Below, piece by piece: positions 33,120-44,535 of a stretch of DNA of 64,000 nt. The DNA comes from Apoda limacodes (Eukaryota; Arthropoda; Insecta; Lepidoptera; Limacodidae), in assembly GCA_946406115.1 (NCBI GenBank), contig OX291547.1:13645001-13709000 (forward strand), read 5' to 3'. The position numbers and the translations under genes were made by a program. Position 1 is the first letter of the stretch. Every line of letters begins with the position of its first letter. A model generated the notes under the pieces. It worked only from the letters and a program-made list of their open reading frames with translations. It ran no database searches and had not been told where the DNA came from.

Positions 33120-34335
33120 CTTAAATATTATTACTTATTAATCTTCTGCACCACTACCGTTGTCATCATTGTCCACATCATTAGCCGATGAGTTAGTAGC
33201 TTCAGATGTAAACTATCATCATAAATAAACTATCATCTTACAGACAGATAATTCCTCAGGCAAATATCTGCAGTTAGGGTCCTGCCTAAGGGAATAATGG
33301 GATTGCATGGTTTTGAATGAATCAATGTAGAGACGGACTAAATTCAGAATCTCTTCAGGTGTTTTTTAGTACCTGTGAGTTTTGTGTGACCCACGCATAT
33401 CTTTAGGTGATAGTACCTTTGTAGATATAAGACCTTACAGCCTTCGAATGCCACCTTTTCTTATACTATGAATGTTGCAGAATGCTGTTAGGCAAACTGA
33501 TATGTTCTAACCCTTGAGCTTTCATTAATTTGATATTTACGTGTTATTTTCGGAAACCCCATGATCAGCCATAATACACGCTTAAAAAGTAAATAATTTA
33601 AATTCCAAATGGCGACAATCGGAAACAAACTTTGACTAGTGACGTTTCTTTTTTTTTCCAAAAACTATACAATGCCAAAGAGTTATGTAGTTTTTACCAA
33701 ATCGCAATGTAGATATGTTGTTTTTGTAAAATAGCCTGTATTTTAATTAAAGATATCTCATGGATATGTAGTTCTTGTAAAAAGTGTGTTAGACCAATGA
33801 ACAGTTTGTTCAAAGACAAACAAAATGGTGCAACTATAAAAAAAAAACAAAAATATTCGGTTATGTAGTTTTTGTAAAAATTGCTTCAATTGTGATGTAA
33901 CAATAGACAGTAGACATTTTTATTACGCACTTATAATGTTGGTAAGGATTAAAGTGCTATAACTAAAATAGTACGAGTATTAAAATGAAGAAAACAGTTG
34001 TCAGTTGATCTCCAGTGCTGAACGTCGTCGCGTCGGAGCTAGACATGGAGTCAACTACAGAAGATTATGTTCATTCATCCCGGAACGCCGAGGATTAAGC
34101 GAAATGAGGGCGCATCTCCCTCCAGCCTCCGAGCTCCGGCCTCTTGCCGCTCTTACCGCAACATAAAAAGCTTAATTTTATGATTGCTTTTTTATATTAT
34201 ATTTTATTTGTTTAAGGCAGCAACAAAACTACTTAAAACTTGAGTGGAAGTTGTATTGTTTAGGACTATATGACAGACGGAAATCTGATAAAAAATAATG
34301 TATGATATATCTTTATTACAAAAACAAGATTTTCT
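33120..34335. other. AT-rich stretch; one repeated 18-base motif and one GC-rich patch
   Basis: Four irregularly spaced copies of a TATGTAGTTTTTGTAAAA-like motif lie at 33683, 33713, 33764 and 33861. At 34.01-34.16 kb composition rises (GTCGTCGCGTCGGAGC, CCGAGCTCCGGCCTCTTGCC). TTGCCGCTCTTACCGCAAC there matches TTGCCGCTCTTATCACAAC at about 36.67 kb, so the patch is part of a repeat. No gene seen. Confidence 0.45.
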
Positions 34336-34342
34336 CTTCATA

Positions 34343-34430
34343 CTAGCATTTTCTCTCATCTTCGTCCTCGTGGATTTTTGAAAAACGAAAGTTTTAAACT
34401 GTTTATGGCTTTACCTACAAAAATATCGGC
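34343..34430 (-). mobile_element. Helitron-like 3' end
   Basis: On the minus strand: AGCCATAAACAGTTTAAAAC, TCCACGAGGACGAAG, then CTAG (34343-34346) followed by T. Same 3' block as at 30068 and 824. Confidence 0.55.
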
Positions 34431-34847
34431 TTATAAAATCAAGAGAAAGTAGAAGAGAGAAACAAATAATCTTTATCTTCACCTCAAATAGGATAATATT
34501 TGCTTAATAAATCCATGGTAAAGATTTGTTTTAAACATTTATTGTGGCTCCAGAAATAAAACATTTACAATTTTTTTTTGTTTAGAAGTTCGTTGGTTTT
34601 TGTACTTCAGCCCTATAGGATGGCAATTTATTTAAAAAGGTTTATTTCATTTAAATATTACTTAGGTATGTACCAATATAAGAAACAATAAATGTTTAAT
34701 GTCTTATTAATTACATTAAAATAATTTTGCGTAAGTATGAATGTAGAAACCTAATTGAAATCAGAAATAATGCTAAATACAAAATTCACAAAACCCTAAT
34801 TAATGTGGTAAATAAAACGTGTCACCAATAATTGCCTGCAGGCTCAC

Positions 34848-34985
34848 CATGGGGTAAACGAGGAAAAGAATATTCACTACCGGTCTGGGTAACGGTCTTT
34901 GAGCTAAGCCGCGGACAGACAGACAGACTGACGGACGGACATCGCGAACTATAAGGGTTTCTTGTTGACTACGGAACCCTAAAAA
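34848..34985 (+). repeat. GGACAGACAG / ACGGAACCCT repeat end
   Basis: TTCACTACCGGTCTGGGTAACG is followed by AGCTAAGCCGCGGACAGACAG and a terminus CTACGGAACCCTAAAAA. The terminus is shared with the 657-bp duplicated unit (3.4 and 4.1 kb). The first block recurs at 35566-35620, so the two pieces may be remains of one repeat type. Confidence 0.65.
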
Positions 34986-35245
34986 TTAGACATTTATGGT
35001 TGCATATGATCTACTAAATAAAATATGATTTTATTTAATATAACATATAGACCGACCACCACAATCTCACCATATGTGTTGCGTTTCCTACGTAGCGAAA
35101 CAGTCAGAATTAAATATTGAACCTTATACTTAAAACTTATTTATTCTTGTTGTATTTAATAATTTAACAAACTACCATAAATTATCTATTTAATAACACT
35201 AAACAAAATATTATCAAAATAAAAATTATTAGTATCAAAAATTAA

Positions 35246-35400
35246 ACAAAAATGTTATTGACGGATCAATAAAGTATAGCCTTCTTTAGTCGCTTGCGCG
35301 CAAAAGGTTTTCTTTTAAATTCTACATAAACAAACATAAGGAAACCGTCCGAAATTTGGTTCGTCCTTATACTTTATTGATCCGTCAATAACATTTTTGT
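35246..35400. mobile_element. 155-bp MITE with perfect 33-bp inverted ends
   Basis: The left end 35246-35278 (ACAAAAATGTTATTGACGG...) and the right end 35368-35400 are exact reverse complements over 33 bases. The central 89 bases include GTCGCTTGCGCGC and no coding frame. Perfect arms next to ordinary AT-rich DNA suggest a recent insertion or a constraint on pairing. No TA or TTAA target duplication is evident at the outer edges, so the superfamily is open. Confidence 0.8.
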
Positions 35401-35479
35401 GCTACTCTCATGATTTTTTCTCATACATTCAAGAACAGTCATTTAGCTTGTAGGTGGAGAACTTAGAAAATTCGCACTT

Positions 35480-35620
35480 TTAAGCTTAATATTTCGCAAA
35501 CGCACCGCTGAATCCAAAAATCGTATTCACACACCTGCAATATTTTTAAACGAGCTATACAACGACACCATGGGCTAAACGAGGAAAAAAATATTCACTA
35601 CCGGTCTGGGTAACGGGTAA
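35480..35620 (+). repeat. Dispersed repeat fragment, partner of 34848-34898
   Basis: CCGCTGAATCCAAAAATCG, AACGACACCATGGGCTAAACGAGG and TTCACTACCGGTCTGGGTAACG. The last 50 bases match 34848-34898 in direct orientation. Confidence 0.6.
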
Positions 35621-35964
35621 CGAAATTAAAATGAAAAATTATCATAATAATCTCTAATAAGTAGGCTTTACAACTTAATGAGTAATAGTCGGTAATCTTT
35701 GAGCCATCGGATCGAGAGTGAAATTAGGTAAAGAAATGTCAAAATTCTAAATCAACAAAATAAAACTATCGCTACGAAGATTCAACTTTCACTTGAATTT
35801 TAATTAGTTTCAGTATTATTTTTATATTTTGTTATTTGTGATTCAATCCAATCGCAATTTGGTTTAGGAGTACCGATAAAGATCGAGTTTAAGCTTGCCA
35901 CGAAATTGGATTGAAACTGGATTGGGATTGAAACTGATATCAGTTGTAGGCCTCCTAATAATTC

Positions 35965-36293
35965 CTAGTAATTGGATAGATGACCACTTAGCGGTATAAG
36001 TTTGGTTTTTGTTTGTGTTTGTAAATTACGTAAATGGTGGTAGGTACGGAACCCTTGGTGCGCGAGACAGACTCGCACTTGGCCGTTTTTGTTGTCTTTT
36101 TTCTATATTAACTTAAAAAAACATAAAAACAAAAAAAAAATAGATTTTTATTTTTTTTACAATTACCCTTATTTGATGTCAGTTTTTGCTCGGGGTTCTG
36201 TCCGCGCTAAATTTGGTTGTAGGCATAGGATTTCTGTGGCAAGTCTTTGATTTATAGTTAGAAAGTTTTCTGGTGCAACACATAGCTGTGGCC
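35965..36293 (+). repeat. Dispersed repeat, direct copy 1
   Basis: ATGACCACTTAGCGG, AATTACGTAAATGGTGGTAGGTACGG, CAGACTCGCACTTGGCCG, TTTGGTTGTAGGCATAGGATTTCTG and CACATAGCTGTG. The same order recurs at 37345-37667. The ACTCGCACTTGGCCG piece is the end of the GTGCGAGTCGGACTC element in reverse, truncated here and there. Confidence 0.7.
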
Positions 36294-36612
36294 AGAGACG
36301 GCTCGTCCTAAGGAGCGCTGGTGCAGCGCAATCCCGTAAATAATTATCTACCTAATAAACAAAATGTTTATAGATTTTACTTAAAATAATAAATGATTAT
36401 GCTTCGATTACTCTTTATGTTAACATAGCATTTTACTGAAAACATTCCTAACACACACTTAGCTCAAGATTTGGTATGGAATTGCACTGAGACAAGTCAT
36501 TTAGGTGCTAAAATCAACGAGTTTGAAAGAGAAAGTTCGACACAGTCTTACACGTGAAACAGAAGATTTTGTATAAAAAATTAGCAAAATCTGGAGCGCC
36601 ACTCCTGGGCTA
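36294..36612 (+). repeat. Dispersed repeat, sense arm of an inverted pair
   Basis: AGACGGCTCGTCCTAAGGAGC, GCTGGTGCAGCGCA, then GATTACTCTTTATGTTAACATAG and GAAAGAGAAAGTTCGA, ending GGAGCGCCACTCCTGGGCT. The reverse complement of the whole layout is found at 38491-38866, where it has two small insertions. GCGCTGGTGCAGCGC is itself palindromic. Confidence 0.75.
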
Positions 36613-36739
36613 TGTAAAGAAAAATACTGTTGCCAGCTTGACCCTGCCTTCGGTCCGGCCGGCGCGCTGTTGCCGCTCTTATCACAACAAATGTTTTAGT
36701 TCGTGCGCGCGAGTTTTTCATTAACATATTAAATAAGTA

Positions 36740-37344
36740 CATACCTACAAAAACAGTTTGTAATTGTCTAACAAGTAAACAAAAGTATAATTTGAGTAAA
36801 AAGTATTTGGAATTACGTAGTATAGGAACATAATTTTGGTTGTTTTTACTATAAACATATTAATTTTATTAAATAAACTTAAAGTTAATTATTAAAAATC
36901 ATGAGTGACGTAAAATACCTAAGTTTACCCGCAAAAAATAGGTAAGTACCTCTGAGCGTGCGATTTGTTGACTACCGGCAGACATACAAAAGGCGCTCAA
37001 CCTATTTCAGATACTTATAATGTTGTTATTATGTTATCAATACTTAATTAAACTATTGAAAATAAGTATACTTGTTACAATTATAAGTAATAAAAAAACT
37101 AATTATTATTTGTTTTGTTTCTTGTATATATATTCCTCACTGTAGTGCGATGAAAAATTTCGTATTTCGCACGACTGGATTTTTTTTGGGTTTCGTACTT
37201 TAGAATCCCTCGCTTTGCTCAGTTCTATCGTATCTCGCATCGCTCGTGGGTTCAATCTTTGAATCCTTCGCTTACTCGGTATTCAATATAGGCACTGACG
37301 CCAAAAAGCAACTTTCCAGCCTTGCATAACAAAGTGTGTCAGTA
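36740..37344. other. AT-rich stretch with a GCxCGC-type repeat patch
   Basis: Mostly featureless. At 37.14-37.28 kb phrases such as CCTCGCTTTGCTCAG, CTCGCATCGCTCG and CTTCGCTTACTCGG belong to a common kind of lepidopteran repeat. Confidence 0.4.
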
Positions 37345-37667
37345 GTTGGGTGAATGACCACTAAGCGGCATACTTTTGGTTTTTATTTGTATTTGTTAAT
37401 TACGTAACTGGTGGTAGGTACGGAACGGAGTCAGACTCGCACTTGACCGTTTTTTATTTATTTTCTATATTAACTTAAAGAATTTACTTATAAATTTTTT
37501 TTTTTTAGATTTTTAAAATTTTTACAATTATTTATCATATAATATTTTATTTGATATCAGTTTTTGCTTAAGGTTCTATCCACGCTGAATTTGGTTGTAG
37601 GCATAGGATTTCTGCGGCAAGTCTCTGATTTATAGTAAAAATGTTTGCTGTTGCAACCTATAGCTGT
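37345..37667 (+). repeat. Dispersed repeat, direct copy 2
   Basis: AATGACCACTAAGCGGC, GTAACTGGTGGTAGGTACGG, TTTGGTTGTAGGCATAGGATTTCTG and CCTATAGCTGTG match 35965-36293 block by block. Unlike copy 1 it is not followed by the AGACGGCTCG repeat. Confidence 0.7.
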
Positions 37668-38255
37668 GTGTGACTATAATTAGCCTGGCTATAACTGCAT
37701 CTGACACAACAGTGTATCTGGACTAAGGTGGTTTTATATATTATGTTCCGTAAGTCGTAATTACTTGCTTAATAGGGAAAGCGGTTTACGTTTCAAGTCT
37801 AAGTTTATTGTGAAGTTAGTTAAAAATCGATTAAAAAGTTTGTACCAGACATACAAGCAAGGAAGCGACTTAATAAAAACGTGGTTAGCACAATGTTGCT
37901 CCGTAGCGACGTGTCGTCACGTAGGTTCTTGTGACTTCCTAAAAAAAAACGATTTTTTTAAGTTTTTCTATTGTCAACTGTACCTATAAATCGCTTGCGG
38001 ATTTTATTATTTTCAGGGTAAATTTATTGTCACAGATGGATTGAAGACCCTTTTGTTGGGATTATTTATAAATATCTTGTAATAGGATTTGCTGATGTGA
38101 CACAATAATCTATGTACGACCTTATACGTCACACAAGTGTTGTTTGACTTAAAGTTAGATATAGACGTTTAAACATATAATATGTACCTATGTAATATAC
38201 GTAAAATATATTTGTAATATTTTGTTCGGATACAAATTCATTGTTGCAAGAATAA

Positions 38256-38283
38256 TTTATATATATATATAATATATATAATA
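38256..38283. repeat. (TA)n-rich tract
   Basis: TATATATATATAATATATATAAT, a short interrupted TA run. Confidence 0.85.
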
Positions 38284-38490
38284 CAATTCTACTCGTAGCC
38301 CAAATTTTTTAATATTTTTATTGTAGAACTTTCAGAATACTCGTCGATGGTAAAAGTTCAAAAGTTGTACTTTAGTACGTAAAACAGTTAGTAGTCCCAA
38401 ATTAATTACTAAAGTAATTCATAAATTACTCGTGATAATTTTTGTTTATATGTAATGTAACCTTATAAATAGTTCTTGGTTTTTAGTAAG

Positions 38491-38866
38491 GAGCCCCAGG
38501 ATCGGCGCTCCACATTTTGCTATTTTTTCATACAAAATATTCTGTTTCACGCGTGAGAGTGTATCGAACTTTCTCTTTTACACTCATTGATTTTAGCTCT
38601 AAGTGTCTGTACTGAAATTCGTTTCATAGGACCGCAATCGCTAGCGCTACTCTCAGTGAAGTTATAAATACCAAAGATATATATACCAAATCTTAAGTGT
38701 ATGTACGGAATGTTTTTAGTGAAATACTATGTTAACATAAAGAGTAATCAAAGCGTGATAATTCAATATTTTAACTAAAATCTAAAAACATATTTTTTAA
38801 TAAGTAGGAGATAATTATTAATAGGAGTGCGCTGCACCAGCGTTCCTGAGGATGAGCGGTCTCTGG
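38491..38866 (-). repeat. Dispersed repeat, antisense arm of an inverted pair
   Basis: On the minus strand it starts AGACCGCTCATCCTCAGGAACGCTGGTGCAGCGCA and continues GATTACTCTTTATGTTAACATAG to GGAGCGCCGATCCTGGGGC, matching 36294-36612. It carries an extra stretch with ATATATACCAAA. Confidence 0.75.
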
Positions 38867-38869
38867 GTT

Positions 38870-41140
38870 TTACGCGTTCACCTATTTTAAAGTGGTGTGC
38901 GGACAGACCCTTCGAAATCTGTGGCACAAGGTGACAAGAGTTTCTTCTGAGGCGCTTGAGATATAAGGAAATTGTGTATATGCACACAACAGACCGATTT
39001 TATTTTTTATTTAACTTATGCTTCTAACTTATGCTTCTAACTTAATTCTAACACATATGTACAAAAATTTTACTTTTTAGCTTTCGTAGCTATTGACTTG
39101 TTGAAGTTTTCTTGAAGACTGAATACAAATACAAAATTAATAAAAATAAAAACCCCGTCAGAGGGAGAGGTTGTTCCATAGAACCTTCTAGATTTAGTAC
39201 TTAACTTATAGTACTTACTGTGGTGACTGAAAATCTAGCCCACACAAAAACTTAGTGACAGACAACATATAGTAGTCGATATAGACATATATCGAAAGTG
39301 TAGGTATATCTACCTAGCTATAAATCGCTACTGACAGTTGGGGTCTCTATCGGCTATTGCCATCACAGTCACACGTTTCGTGGCTTAACTATAAAATAAC
39401 GTTGTTTTACATTTTTAGGTATTATTTAGCCAAACGGTAGGAGCTATAATGACGATTTAGGTGTCCTAAGACAGAGCTTTCGGAGGCGGTTCCAACGACG
39501 TATAGTGGTATATTCCATCATCTACGGTTAGGCCGTAGTGAGAGAAGAGCTGAAATTCTAGCTCTCAGGGCTTTCTGTCTATACTAGATGACCACAGACT
39601 TTGTGCTATATGTCAAAAAATAGACCTAAAATTCTGACATACATTTCAATATTTTTGGTGTCTGTCAGTATGTTAAACCATGAAAAAATTTGTGATACAG
39701 GTTTTCAGGATTTTCCTTGTGCTCCTGTACTTTGGGGCTTAAAGTTACCTGTATGAAACCTATTTATCTTGATAGATGCCTATGAGAGGTATCTAGTGAT
39801 ATATTTATCTTTATCTTATGTAACCCGGTTGCTGAGTTATAAGCTATTGTGTTTCATAAGTTTACATGTGTTTTGCGCTCTAACCATACAACTTAGCGTA
39901 ACGGTGTAGATACCTATGTAAAGGGGCAAAGGTGTGCATTCAACCTAATACTTATTTTAGGCATAGCCTAAGGACTTAATGACCCTAGCCAGGTAAAGTT
40001 TCAGACAGTCTTTCCCTTTTTTACCCATAGACCCATCTCTTTCAGTTTATTGTTATAGGAGTGAGGGAGAAAGAATGTACAATACTCAACACGCTAACTA
40101 TTTTCGCCTGTAACATAGTAACCGTACATACGGTGTATATAGAACTTTACATAGTAGTTCTGTACATTTTTGCACAACAAATGGCATATGTTTTACATAC
40201 ATATATTAAACTAAATTTCCCGCTTTTTTGGGGATAGTCGTGCGTACAAAGTCGACAACATGTCGGTACTCACACAATAATATTTTTGATAACAACAAAT
40301 AGTAAAGAGGGGAAATTAAACAAACCTACTCTACTTTTACCTAACAATACAATTTTACACTTATTGTTATAACATTTTCTTATATCTAAACTAGTCCCTA
40401 TAAGGAAAATAGTTTTTATTATGTAAATATTAACGTGTTATATTGCGAAACATTATGAATAATTATTGAAATGCATTTATAGATGCAATTTGTGTTACAT
40501 TCTTGTAGCGGTGATAACATGATGTAGCGTGCGGTGTTAACAAGTGGCTTTTATTTTTTTTTGGAATATGTGAAATTGTAATATTTATTTTCACACTCAT
40601 AATTTTCTTTTGGTGGCGTTGTTTTCATTACTTCTACTCACGTCAATTCAATTGTGTGTTGTTTTGTATTCTGATCTCCTTACCACCTTTAATACACAAT
40701 GTACTGTTGTGCTAGGTACCTTCTGTCTATGTGTGAAATAACAAATTTATGCGGCAAACAGATGGTCGGGATATTAATCGGGATGGACAACACCTAGTTT
40801 AAATCAACTATTCACTAAATAATTACGACTTACATTGCTGCTTTAAATAGAGTATACTTTAGTTTAATGCTTATTAACGTTAACAAAAAGAGCAATGAAG
40901 AATATAGTGATCTTAATCGACTGTACAAACTTACTAAACAAGATCCGTCCAGGCGCAATCATTTATAAACATCTTTATAAACATTTCATCCTTTATCTTT
41001 TTAGTATTTTTTTATTATAAACTCATGGACCACCAGTAATCCAATCAGAATCCAGAATCAGAAAAACTTGACGACATATACATAATACTGATAAAAGTAA
41101 CCCTAAATTTGCTTTGCCGTAGTAGGGTAAAAAATATGCA
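38870..41140. other. About 2.3 kb without confident features
   Basis: AT-rich. A possible short Helitron-type start, CTATACTAGATGACC, sits at about 39579 but has no recognisable body or end. No frame or inverted repeat stands out. Confidence 0.4.
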
Positions 41141-41143
41141 ATA

Positions 41144-41457
41144 CTAGCTTTTGCCAGCGGCTTTGCTCGCCCTAAAGTTGGTTACTAAACTCCTTGATTA
41201 TACTAAATAAGTTTGCTATAGAAAGTGATAGCTGCAGCTATAGTTCGCTCGTGGAATGCGTTATAGTTACTTCCGCGGGAACTATTAAATTTTTCGGGTT
41301 GATAAATAGCCTATATCCTTCCCTAGGACTCAAACTATCTCCATAACAAGTTTCATCCAAATCGGTTCAGCGTTTCCCGATCCATCCAGTGGTTGAAGCG
41401 TGGTTGAATAACAAACAACTAAACATCCAAACTATAGCATTTGTAATATTAATGGGA
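41144..41457 (-). mobile_element. Helitron-like non-autonomous element, 314 bp
   Basis: On the minus strand it starts TCCCATTAATATTACAAATGC after an A and ends GCAAAGCCGCTGGCAAAAGCTAG before a T. The 5' TC, 3' CTAG, a GC-rich short hairpin about ten bases before the end, and the A/T target are the Helitron signature. Internal blocks CTGAACCGATTTGGATGAAA and GGATATAGGCTATTTATC are shared with the copies at 41475-41775 and 50750-50952. No Rep/helicase coding, so it depends on an autonomous partner. Confidence 0.75.
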
Positions 41458-41474
41458 TAGTTGGTAATTAATAA

Positions 41475-41775
41475 ATTTTGCCAGCAGCTCCGGATAGTTC
41501 CCTAAATTTGGTTATTGGAATGGGATTCTTGCGTCAGCTCCTTAATTATACTAATGAAGTTTGATATATCAAGCTATAGTTCGTTTAAGCTCGGTTAAAG
41601 TTATTAGCGGGGGAATTTTAGAATTTTTCAGGATAAAAACGATTCTATGTCCTCCCGGGCCTCCAACTATATCCATACCAAATTTCATCTAAATCGGTTC
41701 AGCGGCTTAAGCTGAAAGAGGTAACACACAGATAGATAGATAGAGTTACTTTCGCATTTATAATATTAGTATGGA
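41475..41775 (-). mobile_element. Helitron-like non-autonomous element, second copy
   Basis: On the minus strand it starts TCCATACTAATATTATAAATGCG after an A; internal blocks GCTGAACCGATTTAGATGAAA and GGCCCGGGAGGACATAG follow. The 3' end GCTGCTGGCAAAATTTATT has lost CTAG. It lies head to tail with the copy at 41144-41457, about 17 bases apart. A GATA-type tetranucleotide run (ATAGATAGATAG) sits near the 5' end. Confidence 0.75.
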
Positions 41776-42033
41776 TAGTATGGACTAATATGGATTATAA
41801 CAAAATACACCTTAATCTCGTCTTTGAAATAAGAATACAATAGTTTTAGTATTTTTTGTCAATAGTGGCGTTGTTCAGTCAGCGAGCGAAAATGTAAGTA
41901 AACGCGAATCCCCATTTCATAAAGTAAATATTTATAAGGGAAAGTAATTTTCTTTCGCACAGTCGATATAAATCCAAAAACAAGTATAACTATAAATTTG
42001 GGGATTTAGTTTTGTTTCTCACATATTAAAAAG

Positions 42034-42240
42034 CACGTGGGCTCCGTGGCTTAGTGAGTAATGACCCGACATCTGAATCAAGGGGCGTGCGTTCAATTTC
42101 CGCACAAGACAAACATTTAGTATTGGTGTTTTTCTTGAGACTGGGTGTTTTGTTTGTATATTATGCATGTATTTACAAAAAATATGATATATATGTATTT
42201 GTATCTTTGCTTACTTTGGGTTACTCCAAAAATTATTTAT
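42034..42240 (+). repeat. tRNA-derived SINE
   Basis: A box TGGCTTAGTGAG at 42048-42059 and B box CGTTCAATTTCC about 50 bases later, followed by the body CAAGACAAACATTTAG, GAGACTGGGTGTTTTG and a T-rich stretch. The body matches the SINE at 60045-60255. The 84-codon frame starting at 42054 begins inside the tRNA-like head and is not a gene. Confidence 0.75.
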
Positions 42241-42572
42241 ATAATAGACAAATTCGTCGTTACTTTTTTAAATTTTTTGCGGTTACATACATTATATATT
42301 TTGTTTAAAGGGCTGATTTCGGTTTGAATTAGTTACCTATTTTATCCGTAGATATGGCTCAAGCATCTTTGCTGAGCTCATAAATTCAAATTATGGCAAT
42401 AATTCGTCTCTTTTGCCGATGATAATTCAAATATTTGAAAAATATCATCGAGAAATTCTCCATTCTGCTCGATTATCTCGCTCCCCTTTTACATTCTCAC
42501 AAGTCAGTTAACAATTCATCCTAACTTTACTGTATCTATCTAAAACCTTTAAACGAGCAATTCTTGTATATA

Positions 42573-42574
<2 letters not shown>

Positions 42575-42616
<42 letters not shown>
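42575..42616. repeat. (TA)n microsatellite
   Basis: About 20 TA units, followed by TTTATAATCGGAATCTCCG. Confidence 0.95.
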
Positions 42617-42620
<4 letters not shown>

Positions 42621-42765
42621 ATCGGAATCTCCGAAATGGCTCGATCGATTTTCATGAAATTTAGTATGTAGGGGTTTTCAGGGTCGATAAATTGATCTAG
42701 CTAGGTTTCATTTTTAGAAAACGTCGTTTTATCCGTGTTTATAAGGCAGCGATAAACTGAAAAGT
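42617..42765 (+). repeat. Dispersed repeat, Helitron-related
   Basis: AATCGGAATCTCCGAAATGGCTCGATCGATTTTCATGAAATTTAGTATG, GGGTTTTCAGGGTCGATAAATTGATCTAGCTAGG and AAAACGTCGTTTT follow the layout of a lepidopteran repeat of the ...CGATTTxGATGAAATTT... type. Its 5' part is replaced by the TA tract. The 3' end is not found. Confidence 0.5.
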
Positions 42766-42801
42766 ATGACTCTTCCTGACATCAATTGGCGAGTAGTGAT
42801 A

Positions 42802-42877
42802 AGCAACGCTTAAGCTATTTGACAATAGGTGGCGTTATTCAGCAACGCTTAAGCTACTTGACAATAGATGACGCAGT
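42802..42877 (+). repeat. 39-bp tandem duplication
   Basis: AGCAACGCTTAAGCTATTTGACAATAGGTGGCG is repeated directly as AGCAACGCTTAAGCTACTTGACAATAGATGACG at 42841. Three substitutions separate the units. Confidence 0.8.
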
Positions 42878-42879
42878 TT

Positions 42880-44480
42880 AAAAAAAGCTTGGTGCTGTAG
42901 GTACTTGCTGTTAAAGGTAAAAGGCTGCGTTCGAAAACGCAACGTTGAATTTGAAAAGTTGTTGAAAAGTTGAACGTCAGGCTCAGGGTAATTATTTAAA
43001 TCTCAAGTTTAATTATAGATACGGTAGAAAATAATTTCTGCTGGTTTAAAAATAACAATAAAAAAATAAAAACTAGAGACAAAAAGTGAATTGGAACGTA
43101 GCGTTATTGCAGAATAGGAAATCATTGTTCAACAGTAAAGTTCAGTGTACTATAAGTTACTGTTACTATGAAAATTCATATTTTTGGCGAGATATTCAAA
43201 CCATTAATAATTTATCAGGCCAGATGGCGAAGAATGGAAATGCTTACTCGAATTATGAACGCGCCATTAGCTCACTCAGCCTTTGTGGGCTAGATTTTGG
43301 TTCATTGTTACGTGAAAAGTTGCGATCTAGACTGACTTAATTACGTTTGGCTGCATTTTCCAGTCATAAAATCTTTTAATTTAAATGTTGAAATTCAAGC
43401 AGCACATTTTTTTAATAATTGTACTATTTTAAAAAAAACCTTAAAGATGCTGCTGTAGAAAGAGATCACGCCAGATCTTTCTTCCACCTAAGCTTTCTTT
43501 AGTACTTTATTTTTCTTTGTAAAGTTCACAAATATCTTTTAATCTAATAGCTAATCGACTACATGATTTATTTCTTTCGATGACATGATTTAACAGTAAT
43601 AATAAGTTTTTATCCGAAAGTGATGACTATTTTAATAAAAATAAGTATTTAAAATTGTTATTTTTTTGGCAGTATCATTACAACAAAAGATGTAGAAATA
43701 TAGGTACTTACGTAACTTTAGAAACCCTTAAGCAACTCCACAGAAACTTTAAACCGTCTGTGAGAGACACTTTGCGGAATGATTAGTAGTTTAAATTGTT
43801 ACTAACAAATTGGCACTCAAAATTCGTCTATAAACTATTTAAGATTTATTTATTCATTTCTGACCTCAGAAATTAGATTAACTCGATAACTTGTAGCTTA
43901 AACAAGTTACGTGATATGATTAACGTTGCAAAGTTCTAAACTTTAGTCGGGTTGATTAACATCGACATATTTTGGACAATAACTACTGTTTATGTTATAC
44001 TTACTCAGTAATGCTATACTTAATGTTTAAGGCAAGGTTTTTAGTCTTTTTAATGATGTTTTTGAACATCCTTTTCGGGCATAAATATAGATAGTATACT
44101 AACGCCTAAATATTAGAATAATTAAAAAAGAGCATGCTGTCTTGGAACTGACAAAGCCCAAAACACGATTAAAATAATTTTGATAGAAAAAAATTAAAAA
44201 GACAATAACTTTCGTTTTAGAACAGACATTATAAACTGTTTATATATCATAACGATAAAACAAATATAATAATACTAATAAAAAGAACTTTTAATTCAAA
44301 AAAAAAAAACAGAAACAGATAGTTAATTCTGTTTCTAGATTGTTTCAAGATGCGAGCGGTAACAGTGCTAATAATCTTTTTACTCAAGATAACCGTGCCT
44401 TAACTATTTCTAGTATTGTAAATAGTCTATCAAAAACTCCTATCAGTTCTAATTGGTTTAATAATTTTTATTTTAGAAAG
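42880..44480. other. About 1.6 kb without confident features
   Basis: AT-rich. The 84-codon plus-strand frame at 43086-43340 has fairly mixed amino-acid content but no known motif. A stop-free stretch of about 70 codons at 44.29-44.51 kb (reading QDASGNSANNLF) also has no recognisable domain or start. Both remain unassigned. Confidence 0.4.
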
Positions 44481-44484
44481 TGTC

Positions 44485-44535
44485 ATTTTAAGATGGTTTG
44501 GACATGTTGAGAGGATGAATAAAAGTATATAAATC
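44485..44535 (+). mobile_element. Small LINE ORF fragment
   Basis: TTTAAGATGGTTTGGACATGTTGAGAGGATGAATAAAAG translates LRWFGHVERMNKS, a signature near the C-terminus of RTE/jockey-type LINE polyproteins. Only this phrase survives. Confidence 0.6.

Noticed and set aside
35246..35400. Tc1/mariner or piggyBac MITE
   Set aside because: No TA or TTAA target duplication is visible at the outer edges, so the superfamily was not assigned.
44290..44508. Exon-like stop-free stretch
   Set aside because: No ATG, no clear splice acceptor or donor, no domain; about 70 codons can be open by chance.
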